Positions 1 to 11,154 of a DNA stretch of 64,000 nt are shown in pieces. Both the position numbers and the translations under genes were made by a program. The stretch is taken from assembly GCA_030844895.1 (NCBI GenBank), contig CM061224.1, positions 72,796,567 through 72,860,566 on the forward strand, written 5' to 3'. The DNA comes from Ambrosia x helenae. Its lineage: Eukaryota > Streptophyta > Magnoliopsida > Asterales > Asteraceae. Positions within the stretch are counted from its first letter, which is position 1. The number at the start of each line of letters is the position of its first letter. Under the pieces are notes generated by a model. That model ran no database searches. It saw only the letters and a list, made by a program, of their open reading frames with translations, and had not been told where the DNA came from.

Positions 1-178
1 AGATTTAGTCTTTCTCTGAGAAAAGGTGTTTATTGGTTGTTGTTTGATGGGAAAGAAGGTATTTTCAAAGTCTTGTTTGATTTTTTTTCCCACAACCATG
101 TGTAAGACTTTCTTGTTGTACTGATTACCTTTTCTATATCTGCAAAATTCTGTTTTGTGGTTAAACAGACCACAAATT

Positions 179-2298
179 TCACATTCCTTTTTTATTTTCA
201 AGAGTTTTGGAAGGTAAAGTGCTAATAGTTGTTAAATTTGGAATTTGATCATCAATTGTTTTCAGGGTCTCAACTCCCGATGTAGATGAAACTACTGATG
301 AGCCAATGTTAGTCATTTCAACTTCTGAAGGACTTTCTTTTTGTTTTGGAAGAAAGTTCTGATGAAAAGATGTGCATTCTTTCATGTTAGAAGTTTGATT
401 TTGAACTATTCTATTCCCATTATCAGTAGTTTTGGGAGTAAAATCAGTTGGTGTTTCTGTATGATTGTACCCTATGCCAAACTTAACATTTGGTGTAGTT
501 TGTTTGTTAAGCAGCATTTGGTAACCTGTACATGACTCTAACCAGTTTTCACAATCAACCTTGGTGTCAGCAAGCTCTTTTCTGACTTTTCCTAGGTTTT
601 CTATCTTGCTTTTTATTTATGCTTGGGTTTCAAACAACATTGTTAGTTAATTTAGAAATTTCTTTTGTTTTTGAAGCAAGTTTTCATTCTAAATCACATT
701 TTATTTGAGTGAATTTTCTTTCAGAGTCATTGGCTTTGCCTTGTAGATGCACATTGGTCTCTCTTATTAAAACAAATGATTCTTTGCATGATTTTGAGCA
801 AAGCTTTAAAAGAGATTCTTTAGATACCTGAGATAAGGCAGCATTAGAGGAGCATCCCTCAAAAGCCATTAAGGCAAAATTCTTTCTGCCATTATCAGGT
901 TCACCCCAGTTGACGTCAAACATTTTGTTGTCTGCATCTAGACTGCACTCTGTTGTATCAAAAGGAAGACTGCAACAGTCAACATACCCATTTGTAAAAA
1001 GGCTTTGTTGAGTGGGTTGTTGAGCTGGTGGAGGTTGTTGAGCAGTAGGAATGGAAGTCATCTGTTGTAGGCTCTACATCTAATGAGTAGGCATCTGAAC
1101 ATATTGTACTTGTGTCACATATTGGATTTGTGGAGCTTGTGCTTGTACAAAATGTACACTTCCCTGTGTTCCAAAGTTCCTATTGTAACTAGGGTTTGAT
1201 TGATTTCCAGACTGTGATTGGTTAAAGATAGAGCTTCTATACTCTCTAGCCAAGTGTCACAACTTCTGACACTTATGACATCTTAATTTTGATTTGTCAA
1301 AACCAATTTTTGTAGAACTGTTAAGTCCTGGAAATTTCCTTCCTGACCTTTTATATAACTTGTTAGTTTTTATGCTTAACATGGCCAGTTGGCGTAGTAT
1401 ATCCATTTCCTCTAGGTCATCACTACTGAAATTTTTTAAATCATCCATTATAAAACACATATTATCAGTAGTTTGACAGTTTTCATCATTGTCATAAGCT
1501 GGATATAATCTTTCTGATGAGATCCTAGCAGTTATGTAAATGTATTCATTTGACCCAAAATCATTAGAACAAGACGGTGAGTCTTGTCCTAAGAGTGTTG
1601 TGCTACCTGGAATATAGTCATCAGCAGTTTTTCTAGATTTTTGTAACTTTTTCTTTCGATTGATTTCTCTTTCAAAAGTAAGTAATCTCCCATGTAATTT
1701 TGTGAGTGAGAGACAATCAAAATCTGGTCCTGACGTGAGAACTATAGAATAAGTTTCCCATTTGTCTGGTAAAGACCTTAAAAATCTATGAAGCATAGAT
1801 GAGTTTATATAGGTCTGACCATTTAATTTTAACTCTGATATTAATGAAGAGATCTTTCAAATTGTTGTGTTAAAGTTTCTTCATTAACAAGAGTAAAAGT
1901 TTCATATTGTTGAGCAAGGATTTCTCTAGTATTGGCTATCACCTCATTAGTTCCTCCAAACTGTTCTTTGAGGCAATCCCACAACTCTTTGGCACTTTCA
2001 CAATGTAAAAGTCCAGCATAAATTTCATTTCGGAGAGCCATAGCCAACATAGAGAATGCCTTAGCATCCAGCTCAAGTTTTAGGAAATCTTCTTTAGTGT
2101 AGACTTTTGGATCTTTAGGTCTTGCTACTTTAGTTTCTGAATCTGTTAATACTGGTTTATGAGGTGCATACATGACAGACTTCCAACATCCAGTATTATT
2201 TTGAGATAAAGTGTGTGCCAATCTCCTTTTTTAGATATTATATTCTTTCTGACTAGCATAGGAGGTTTATTGGCAGATCTAGTGTTATGAGGGTCCAT
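179..2298 (-). pseudogene. Decayed copia gag of element S
   Basis: Gag coding remnant read right to left. A start codon at 2296-2298 opens a product beginning MDPHNT, comparable to the N-terminus of the element C gag. Frame changes follow near 2221-2298 and 1800-1841. The main blocks are 1841-2221 (UBN2-type gag core), 1257-1796 (core to zinc knuckle), 684-1061 and 179-517 (C-terminal part). The zinc knuckle near 1230-1290 is broken: CHKC is followed by a stop codon, and the last cysteine has become tyrosine. This gag could not make a working capsid. Confidence 0.8.
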
Positions 2299-2439
2299 TT
2301 TTAAGAAATAAGAATTGATCAAGGATTTCTTAAAGTGATGGATTGTTTAAAAGTGAACTGCCATCCTATATTGAATATCAATAAGAGCCTGTGCCTGATT
2401 CACAATTTGTTAGATTGATATTTGATCAGATAAACCAGT

Positions 2440-2451
2440 GCTCAGATACCA
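2440..2451 (-). other. Primer binding site of element S
   Basis: Minus strand reads TGGTATCTGAGC, one base from the initiator tRNA-Met complement TGGTATCAGAGC. It lies two bases inside the LTR end, the same spacing as in element C. Confidence 0.8.
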
Positions 2452-2453
2452 AT

Positions 2454-3098
2454 TGTTGGATCAGTTTTTCCTTTAACAGGTTCTTATCAGTGATTTGCAC
2501 AGCGGATTGTAAGTTAAGTGTTCAAGTTAAAGATGTACTTTTAAACAGTAATAAATACTCCCCCTTGAGTTATGAAACTAATGTAGTTAGTGAGAATCTA
2601 AATACAGTTAATGAATAAAAAAGTAAATGCTTCAATGATTCTCAGATATAATGGAAATAATAACTACAAAAAGGAATGTTTAAAATAGTGGGAAGAACCC
2701 ATCTATTTATAGACTAAGTGTGAACGTACAGGAGAAGTATTGAAGCAATATAATAAGTAGAAATACTACAACATGCTGTAACATTGGTACTTGTACAAAA
2801 GATCTAAGAATACTAATATTTAACTAAACTACTGAAGTTCAAAGGTGGTGGGAAGCTTCGATCAAATATCTTATGAGTGATGAACTACTGATGAGTAGTT
2901 TGTCTTCAGCAGTTCTTCAGTTGACTTGTCTAGTTTGACTTCAGATCCTCTGATCATTACTCTTCAGCACTTGATGTTTTTCTTCTTCAGCACTTTGAAT
3001 CTTGTTCTTCAGCAGTTTCCATACTTAGCATTTTTACAAGAATAAGAATTAGACTAAGGCTTGCAAAAGTGGTTTCTTCAATCCTTTTTACCCTTACA
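2454..3098 (-). repeat. 5' LTR of element S
   Basis: On the minus strand it begins TGTAAGG at 3098 and ends CCAACA at 2454, followed by a 2-nt spacer and the primer site. A TATA-like box lies inside. The right edge is set by the TG terminus and by the change to sequence of another character; it is accurate to a few bases. Confidence 0.7.
2704..2712 (-). promoter_or_regulatory. TATA box in the LTR of element S
   Basis: Minus strand reads TATAAATAG, matching in sequence and approximate place the TATAAATAG in the LTR of element C. It is the likely start of element transcription. Confidence 0.55.
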
Positions 3099-3246
3099 AT
3101 ACTTAGTTTGCATAAAAAAATCACACAAACGAAGTAGTTGGGTCGAATCGGCATGAAAAAGAGTTTGGGTCAACCCAATAACCTTGGTTCGACCTAATTC
3201 ATGTTCATTCGACCCTTTTATAAGTTCATGCAACCTAATACAAGTT

Positions 3247-3410
3247 CATTCGACCTTAACACATGTTTATTCGACCTTAACACATGTTAATTCTACCTAA
3301 ATCAAGTCCGTTCGACTAAATAAAGTTCATTCAACCTTAACACATGTTTATTTGACCTTAACACGTGTTAATTCAACTTAAATCAAGTCCGCTCGACCAA
3401 ATAAAGTTCA
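3247..3410. repeat. Two-copy 81-bp tandem repeat
   Basis: The block starting CATTCGACCTTAACACATG at 3247 recurs from 3328 with a few substitutions (CATTCAACC...). It lies inside the G LTR and repeats the TTCGACC and TAACACATGTT motifs. Confidence 0.65.
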
Positions 3411-4097
3411 TTCGACCCTGTTCAAAGTTTGGTTCGACCCCAAGGATCCCCATTCGACCCCACGACAGGTCGAATAGGATCTGGTTCGACCCAGTCTGCA
3501 GGAAATGTTCTAAAACGCATAAAATCGCATCAAAACAATTCGAAAACATCATGAAACTGGTTCGACCCAGTCTGTAGGAAAACCCCCAATCATTTCGTTA
3601 ACATAATCATCAAGAATCAAACCCTAGGTTTAACAAAATCCCCAAATTAGTCAAAACATCATCATCCAACAACTTGTGACCTAAGATAATGAAAACTCAT
3701 CATCAATAACAATCCTAGAACATCTCTATATCATCTACACAACATTGAAACATAAACCAACACACAAAACAACATAAAAGATCCTTAACACATGTTAATT
3801 TATATGAAAACTCATGTTTTATGATAAGGTTTTGTTTAGAAAGGTGTTAGAAAGGTTTTCAATCATAAAAACTAACTTAAAACAGATCTGGACCTTTAGG
3901 GTTTAATGAAAACGAATCAAAATGCTTTAAAAAGGATTTTGGATGAAGAACACACCATAGATCTTCACTTGTTTATGATATAGACGGTTAGATTGTGAAA
4001 AACATGGTCAAAAACTCATTCCCCAATGATTAAAGTCGAGAGAGAGTGTTTGGAGGCATTTTGGGTTTATGAAATGATGAAAAATTGCAAAGTATGG

Positions 4098-4105
4098 TAT
4101 TTATA
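4098..4105 (-). promoter_or_regulatory. Putative TATA box of the G LTR
   Basis: Minus strand TATAAATA in the left LTR. The right (5') LTR lacks this whole segment, so the promoter-proximal copy appears deleted. Confidence 0.4.
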
Positions 4106-5158
4106 GTCACTGCTGTAAGTGCATTATTCATGTATGTCCCCAGCTAGTGATCCAGTACTGAATGTCGAAGGTTCAGATAATCAGAAAAACGACCAAGACT
4201 TTAGCATGAAGATACATTCGACCAGTCAAGAGGTCGAATGTAGTTTACTTTTGGTCGAATGTAGAATTAATGTTGAAGAAGGTTACACCTTCGACCACAT
4301 GAAAGGGTCGAATGTGGAAAAGTTCCACATTCGACCATACAAAAGGGGCGAAGGTGGAAGTATATATAAAGGGAAAAGTTTGTTATTATTAGAAGAGTAA
4401 TCATTTTTGAGCCTTTTCCCTAGAGTGTGTATGTGTGTTTTTCTCTGTATTAGGTCTAAGATTTCATTTGTAAACATCTTGATTTGATCTAATACAAAGA
4501 TTAAAGTTATGGAAATTGCTCGGTAATTCGTTATATGTTTTTATCACGATCTTTATCGTTTATTTCTGAATCATTTTGCACGATCGTTGGGGATTCCGCA
4601 CCCTACGGTTGATATTCGTGAGATCACGTTTCTTGATTACGATCCTTAAACGAATTCTCAACTACAGGTTCAACCCTTGCAGGGGTCGAATGAGGGGTTA
4701 TATGGTCGAATGGAGTGTTTATTTGTCTCAGGAACTTGGTTCGACCTCCCCCCTTATGGTCGAACTAGTTTTTGGGTTTTCCAGATTTTCCAGTTTTGTC
4801 GTTTTAACGCATTTTAACACATCCTAACACATGAACATGCAATCCTAACATATGTTAAGCATATAGAATCATGTATAATCATATAAACATCATAAAAACA
4901 CGTATTTGCATATTATATAACATATAAGAATCAATCTACGCATAAAACTTAATCTTACTCATGTAATTCACTAACAACGGGACTCGAGACTCGTGTGTAC
5001 ATAAAATAACATCAATGATCCTCCAGATCATTGAACCCTGGACAATACGTAAGGTGACCCGACTCAACTGACCTAGTTAAGTACGTTAATAAAATGTTTC
5101 TCGCTAAGGTAGACTTACAAGTTTGTAAAATGTTAAGTTGGATATGCCAGGTGTCACA

Positions 5159-5176
5159 TCATCCCCCTGTTGAAAG
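5159..5176 (-). other. Polypurine tract of element G
   Basis: On the minus strand a purine-rich run containing AGGGGGATGA directly precedes the LTR terminus TGTGACACC. It is the expected priming site for plus-strand DNA synthesis. A similar tract lies near 5261-5278. Confidence 0.6.
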
Positions 5177-5295
5177 AATTTTTGTCCCGAAAATTGGACG
5201 AAGCCAAAAAGGAAAGATACGAAAAGAAAGACACAAAAAGAAAATTTACTTGTTGTCACATCATCCCCCCATTAAAAGGAATCTCGCCCCAAGAT

Positions 5296-6414
5296 TCACT
5301 CGGCTTCAGCGGTAATATGTCTAGATTCAAACGCACGCTTAGAAAAGAGATGAGGATATTTAGATTTCATCTGATCCTCCCGTTCCCACGTGAACTCCGG
5401 TCCACGATTTGAATTCCAAAGGCTATGAATCTTATAATCAAGAATTTCAACCGGTTCCTCCACAAAGCAGAGACGATCATCAACCTTGATCTCTTCCAGA
5501 GGAACAATAAGAGATTCGTCCGCCAAACACTTCTTCAAGTTAGACACATGGAAGACGTTGTGGACACTACCGAGCTCCGCCGATAAGTTAAGCCTGTATG
5601 CCACCGGTCCAATCCGTTCCAGGATTGCAAATGGTCCGACATAACGAGGGTTAAGTTTGCCACGCTTTCCAATGCATATGACGCCCTTCCATGGAGAAAC
5701 TTTCAGAATTGCCCTGTCCCCAACCTGGAATTCCAAAGGTTTGCGACGGCGATCGGCATAGCTCTTCTGACGATCCCGCGCAGCTGCCAAACGGTTACGA
5801 AATTGCACGATTTTCTCCAAAGTTTCGTACACAAGTTACGGACTAGTGAGTTGACTCTCGCCCACCTCGGCCCAACAAAGAGGAGACCAACATTTCCGTC
5901 CGTAAAGAACCTCGAACGGAGCTTCCTTAATGCTAGAGTGGTAGCTGTTGTTCTAAGAGAACTCCACCAACGGTACGTGACTCTCCTAACCTTTGCCAAA
6001 ATCAATAATGCATGCCCGAAGCATATCCTCCAAAGTTTGAATCGTCCGCTCACTCTGACCGTCAGTTTGCGGATGATAGGTTGTACTCATATCCAACTGA
6101 GTACCCAAGGCTTTATGCAGAGCCTCCCAGAACCGCAACGCGAAACGAGAATTAGGATCAGAAATGATAGAGACAGGCACCCCATGCCGAGAGACCACTT
6201 CCTGAAGATAAATGCGAGTCAGGCGCTCAAGTCCGTCAATTTTCTTAATAGGGAGGAAGTGCGCCGATTTTTTCAACCTGTCGACAATCACCCAAATCAT
6301 ATCACAATCGCTTGGTGATTTCGGTAGCTTGGTGACAAAATCCATCGTGATCCGTTCCCACTTCTATTCGGGAATCTCAAGTTGTTGCAGGAGAGCAGAC
6401 GACTTCTGGTACTC
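5296..6414 (-). pseudogene. Ty3/gypsy integrase core and chromodomain-like tail (element G)
   Basis: The minus-strand C-terminal end of a chromovirus pol. The block 5986-6345 holds the integrase core: MDFVTKLP, IWVIVDRLKKSAHF, a SDPNSRF block and YHPQTDGQSERTIQTLEDM with the catalytic Glu. After a frame change, block 5296-5832 carries the C-terminal module VGDRAILK, the GPF/Y-type motif YVGPFAILERIGPVAYRL, VFHVSNLKKCL, and the chromodomain-like RGPEFTWEREDQMK. The chromodomain appears shortened just before RGPEFTW. Order and motifs fit the Tekay clade. The reading continues, after the inserted element A, at 13798. Confidence 0.88.
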
Positions 6415-7925
6415 TGTAACACCCCAACCGATGGCGGAAACATCGGGGTGCCACGTATTGATGATTGTTCAGTAGCTCATGGTGAATAATAGATTCCATT
6501 AAATGATTTAAATGAATTACATACAATAGTTCTAGAATTTGTACATCAAATTGAATGAAACTATACACATATCTTCAAGCATCAATACAAATCTTCAAGT
6601 AAATAGAACCTGAAACATGTTAAGTTGAAAATGTTTTGGGTCAACAAAAGTTGGTGAGAATTACATAGGTTTTTGATGATTGAATAAAATGTTGTGCAAT
6701 TCATGTGTCATGTCAATCTAGTCCATATGTGAGAACATACTAGAAATAAATCGAGTGCATAATCAACCCTGATGACTGTTATAAAATGATACATACCATA
6801 CGCTCATGGTCCAATAATGTTATACGATAACAAACACCCACGTAACCTTTGTAGGAGGCACGTATCCGGGTGGGATTGTCAGTCCAATAGATCTATCAAT
6901 GTTTACCGCCGGCTTGTACGGAGTTAATGATTATGCTAGAATGGTGCTTACTCTAATCATGCTCAAGACATAATGCAACATAGAAAACACATAGACACAT
7001 TGATGATTGAATTGCATAAATGATGTTGTAACATGTTTCACCCCAAAAATGGTGATAAATAGAAAAGGGGCTATGTAAACTCACCTTGGTAAAATGTTAT
7101 ATCTGTTGAGAATTGTGTTGACCAAATGTATCAAGTATCACCCTAAAATGAGGTAATAAATATGTCTAAGTCTAACAAGTCTACAAATGTTTAAGTTCTA
7201 GGGCTTCGAATTTGGGGATAATTGCTCGTTTGATTAACATTAAAAATATTCGCCAATTGAGAGAAATTTAGTAAATGAATAACCAAAAATCTTTTTATGA
7301 AATTTAAATTTAAGATGGTCACAATAATGTGTTTAAAGTATAAAAATAATTTTTACAAAATTATTTTCCTTAAAATAGATTTTTAAAATCTATTTATTAC
7401 AAATTGTCAAACTCTAACTTTAATATTTAAAAATACTAAAATTAAAGAATTTCTATTTTAAAAATCATATTTCTGTTCTAAATGGTTAAAAATAATTTGT
7501 ATAAAATTTTGGTGCAAAAATGATGAAAATTGGATTTATTATGATTTAATTATGATTAAATCTAACAAAAATTGATTAAAAATATAAAATAAATGATTTT
7601 ACTGAATTAAAAATTATTTCAGTAAAGTTTAATGTTATAAAAACTTAGAATAATTTTTGTGGAAATTAATAAGATCGTTTTGATATTTTTATAGATTTTT
7701 ATAAATAAAATAGAATAAACTTGATTTAATTATTATATATATTAAATAAATAAATTTCTGAAATCTAAAAATTGTAGTTTGAACATTTACATCAGATTCA
7801 TATAAGATAATTTTTGTAGCATTTTTAAAAGTGTTTTAGTATTTGAAAAATGAATTTATGAATTATAAGTAATATATATATATATATATTTTGATAAACA
7901 AAAGAGGAAAAATAAAGAACAAAAA

Positions 7926-7998
7926 GGTTGGGGCAGCCGGGTTTCGAACCCGCGTCTGCTGGGAAACAAGGCAATAACACAACCACTTGGTCTAGACC
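7926..7998 (-). other. tRNA-like (pol III A/B box) segment in the A LTR, copy 1
   Basis: On the minus strand an A-box-like GACCAAGTGGTTGTG is followed about 35 bases later by a perfect B-box core, GGGTTCGAAACCC. This suggests a tRNA-derived SINE head or a tRNA pseudogene captured in the LTR. Confidence 0.5.
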
Positions 7999-8622
7999 TG
8001 TGGTTGTGTTTAGATTCAGTTTGCTTAAATAATAAATGTTAACTGTGTTGATGTTCTTCCCCAAATAAACATCAATCGAGCCCTAGATTTATAATCGTTT
8101 GATTTACACAACAATAACCCAATTAATCATAGGGTTATTGTTGTGTGTATGCCGAATAACAAAACCCACGAGAAAAACAGAACTTACAAAGCTGATTTGA
8201 TTAAGAACGATCGGTCAAGCCAAAAAGTCAAACGCGATCAAAATAATAATTTTTAGATTGATTGGAAGAGAATTGAGGGTTGGGAAAAGAGTATGAGCGA
8301 GTTGAAATGACTGAGGAGCGTTCAATTTATAGTATAACGATCTGGGATGAATAATTGGTAAGGTTGACCCACATTGAAGTCCATACGCGTTAGAATTAAA
8401 TTGGTAATAATTGGTGATTAATCAACGTGTTTTAGAGTCATAGAAAGGCCGAAGATTGTGGTTTCCATGTTAATTAGTTCATAAACGCGCGAATTAAGGT
8501 TAATCACTATGGCATGTTTTTTGTATCTGGTTCATCTTTCTGTTCGCTGCATACACAGCAGATAAGACAAAAGGGAAAAAGTGGGCTTTTATATATTTTA
8601 GGTTGGATTTAAAACCAACTAG

Positions 8623-8695
8623 GGGTGTGGCCCAGGTGGTGTAGCGTGTGTGTGTGGTGTGAAAAGGTCTCCGGTTCGAATCCCGGCTCAGACCC
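8623..8695 (+). other. tRNA-like segment in the A LTR, copy 2 (opposite strand)
   Basis: Starts GGGTGTGGCCCAGGTGG (A box) and contains GGTTCGAATCCCGG (B box). The ends GGGTGTG and CAGACCC could pair in 6 of 7 positions like an acceptor stem. A T run at about 8706-8718 could stop pol III. Confidence 0.5.
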
Positions 8696-8864
8696 TTATT
8701 ATTCCTTTTTTTTTTTTTAAACAGAACGTAGAGAGGGGGGGTTTGGGCTGGTGATGGGGTTGGGCCAGTTGGGCTGGGCTCCAGGAATTTGTAAAGGGCT
8801 TAAGGGGTTCTTGGGTTTGAGTTAAACAATTTAAATAGGTTAACATCTAGATTAATGTTATGAC

Positions 8865-8911
<47 letters not shown>

Positions 8912-8940
8912 ATTATTATTATATATATATATATATATAT
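8865..8940. repeat. (ATT)n followed by (AT)n microsatellite
   Basis: Uninterrupted ATT triplets run into AT dinucleotides. The right LTR has the same block at about 13611-13687 with a different length, accounting for most of the LTR length difference. Confidence 0.9.
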
Positions 8941-9046
8941 AAGTTGTGTGGTAGGAAAAACTTAGGCACGCTATATAATGAACGTTAAAATAAAAATATA
9001 TATATAAAGTACGTTTAGAATTTGGGAAAAATTTTGCGGTGTTACA

Positions 9047-9062
9047 GTCTCCCCTACTTTTA
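9047..9062 (-). other. Polypurine tract of element A
   Basis: On the minus strand, TAAAAGTAGGGGAGAC abuts the TGTAACACC LTR terminus. Confidence 0.8.
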
Positions 9063-9521
9063 GGAACTTCGTCCCGAAGTTAAGAGAAAACCAGGGTTAC
9101 AATTGGTCAACTACCTGAAACCTTGATAAAATTTCACACTACCTTAACGTACCTGTAAATTCATGATTACGTTCCGGACCGTAATTACCAATTTACCTTA
9201 CATTAGGGTTTTGCGTCCTTTTATGACTTTACCGATTGTTGAGCAGGTCTGATAGTCTCCACCAGTCGTTGAGCAGGTGGTAGGGCCTCTCCCGACTGTT
9301 GGAAAGACATGATGACCTCTACCAAGCGTTAACTAATTGTTGTACAAGTAAGCAAGTAGATATAGCAATTAATTCACATTCAAACAAACATGCACACCGA
9401 TGTTATGATAATACTAGAATTTTATTACTTGAATTGAATAACGTCAATACATAGAATAAAAGCAACCAATAGTCAAATGGTGAGTCTTGCGGTTAGGTAG
9501 CTGGAGGGTCTTGATCTCGGT

Positions 9522-9737
9522 TTAGTTTAGGGCATCGGTTACTGTAGTGATTTGGGTTTCCACATTTATAGCATAATTACCAGGGTTGTGAATAATTGCA
9601 GTTAGTTGGGCATCAATACCTTTGTTGTTTTTGTTGTTGTTGTGGTTGGTGTTGTGGTTGTTGTTACTTTCCTCTTGGTTTTCACCACTGTTATTGCGAG
9701 TGCTACGACGTGGAGACATGATCCGTAAGGGACACAA
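9522..9737 (-). pseudogene. Gag N-terminal remnant of element A, copy 1
   Basis: A 71-codon frame that includes SPRRSTRNNSGENQEES and an Asn-rich stretch. The SPRRSTRN start resembles the N-termini of plant gypsy gag proteins. It then stops, and no capsid or zinc-knuckle part follows. Whether it is translated is unknown; it may be kept because packaging signals overlap the start of gag. Confidence 0.5.
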
Positions 9738-10418
9738 TGAAGATTCAATGTGGCATGAAATGAATGAGGTGATACAAGGAATGTAATCATTTATTCATTA
9801 ATTAAAACGAATAAACGAAAACGTTGACTTATCAAAGATTCCAGATTCTAATAACATATGAAGACATGCTTTAGCCTATAAGTGAACACTCATCCGAGAA
9901 TTCCCAGGTAGGCATCCGGGTCCCTCGTCTGATTGGGATATATGCGCAATGCCAGCCTAGACAGAAGACTCAGAATACAGGCGTTCACCCTTCCAGATTG
10001 CACGTGTTCGTTATTAAAATCTAGAACTTCGACGAGATCTCAAGGTGGTTCCGGTTAAACCTGAGGATTTTATGACCGTAATTACCAATTTACCTTACAT
10101 TAGGGTTTTGCGTCCTTTTATGACTTTACCGATTGTTGAGCAGGTCTGATAGTCTCCACCAGTCGTTGAGCAGGTGGTAGGGCCTCTCCCGACTGTTGGA
10201 AAGACATGATGACCTCTACCAAGCGTTAACTAATTGTTGTACAAGTAAGCAAGTAGATATAGCAATTAATTCACATTCAAACAAACATGCACACCGATGT
10301 TATGATAATACTAGAATTTTATTACTTGAATTGAATAACGTCAATACATAGAATAAAAGCAACCAATAGTCAAATGGTGAGTCTTGCGGTTAGGTAGCTG
10401 GAGGGTCTTGATCTCGGT

Positions 10419-10634
10419 TTAGTTTAGGGCATCGGTTACTGTAGTGATTTGGGTTTCCACATTTATAGCATAATTACCAGGGTTGTGAATAATTGCAGTT
10501 AGTTGGGCATCAATACCTTTGTTGTTTTTGTTGTTGTTGTGGTTGGTGTTGTGGTTGTTGTTACTTTCCTCTTGGTTTTCACCACTGTTATTGCGAGTGC
10601 TACGACGTGGAGACATGATCCGTAAGGGACACAA
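10419..10634 (-). pseudogene. Gag N-terminal remnant of element A, copy 2
   Basis: Identical in sequence to copy 1 because it lies in the second unit of the 897-bp duplication. Same reading: a truncated gag start with no downstream domains. Confidence 0.5.
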
Positions 10635-11142
10635 TGAAGATTCAATGTGGCATGAAATGAATGAGGTGATACAAGGAATGTAATCATTTATTCATTAATT
10701 AAAACGAATAAACGAAAACGTTGACTTATCAAAGATTCCAGATTCTAATAACATATGAAGACATGCTTTAGCCTATAAGTGAACACTCATCCCGAGAATT
10801 CCCAGGTAGGCATCCGGGTCCCTCGTCTGATTGGGATATATGCGCAATGCCAGCCTAGACAGAAGACTCAGAATACAGGCGTTCACCCTTCCAGATTGCA
10901 CGTGTTCGTTATTAAAATCTAGAACTTCGACGAGATCTCAAGGTGGTTCCGGTTAAACCTGAGGATTTTATCCTATTAGTCTAAGAGTGAATCCAGTGAT
11001 GGTGAGCAACCTTCTTGTAGGAATGAAAGTAGGGATATGAAGTAGGAGATAGAGAATAGCAAGCAAAAGAAGCAAGTACTTGTTAAATCCTATGGTTATA
11101 GACTAGATTATTTTTCTAATAACCTAATTCCCTATAACCATG

Positions 11143-11154
11143 GCTCTGATACCA
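11143..11154 (-). other. Primer binding site of element A
   Basis: Plus strand GCTCTGATACCA is the exact complement of TGGTATCAGAGC (initiator tRNA-Met), three bases from the LTR start. Confidence 0.9.

Larger units (their letters stand above)
1..3098 (-). mobile_element. Element S: 5' part of a Sirevirus-like Ty1/copia retrotransposon
   Basis: A minus-strand copia element that runs off the left edge of the window. From right to left it shows a 5' LTR (2454-3098), a primer binding site (2440-2451) and a decayed gag. Its gag resembles that of element C at 23730 (shared blocks such as NTGCW, LDAKAFS, LLH..SAKELWD, EQFGGT), so S and C are relatives. It is inserted inside the left LTR of gypsy element G, whose sequence resumes at 3099. 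The target duplication cannot be checked because the other end lies outside the window. Confidence 0.85.
3099..5158 (-). repeat. 3' LTR of gypsy element G (left part cut by element S)
   Basis: Segments 3415-3990 and 4960-5158 match the right LTR at 39437-40363. The LTR ends GTGTCACA at 5158, followed by a pyrimidine-rich tract that is the polypurine tract on the minus strand. The segment between about 3980 and 4960, which includes a minus-strand TATAAATA, is missing from the right LTR. The sequence is rich in the motif TTCGACC and its complement. Confidence 0.8.
6415..9046 (-). repeat. 3' LTR of element A
   Basis: 2632 bp, nearly identical to the right copy. It holds two oppositely oriented tRNA-like segments (7926-7998, 8623-8695), an ATT/AT microsatellite (8865-8940) and a terminal hairpin at 6420-6450. 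Confidence 0.92.
9177..10971. repeat. 897-bp tandem duplication inside element A
   Basis: The unit starting GACCGTAATTACC at 9177 recurs at 10074. Both units end GAGGATTTTAT (10073 and 10971). They are almost identical; one clear difference is an extra C near 10794. Each unit carries the same gag-like ORF. The near identity means the duplication is recent or has been corrected. Confidence 0.95.

Noticed and set aside
4119..4400. 93-codon plus-strand frame with a TATATATAAA box at its end
   Set aside because: Lies in a G LTR full of TTCGACC repeats; composition explains the open frame, and the TATA box is downstream of it.
7926..7998. Considered a functional host tRNA gene
   Set aside because: No complete cloverleaf could be drawn: D and anticodon arms do not pair well, and the segment is part of a repeated LTR.
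7825..8064. 79-codon frame, repeated at 12570
   Set aside because: Runs through the tRNA-like segment and AT repeats of the A LTR; its recurrence only reflects LTR identity.
9177..10971. Considered a CRISPR-like or satellite array
   Set aside because: Only two long, nearly identical units within a retroelement; a simple tandem duplication.
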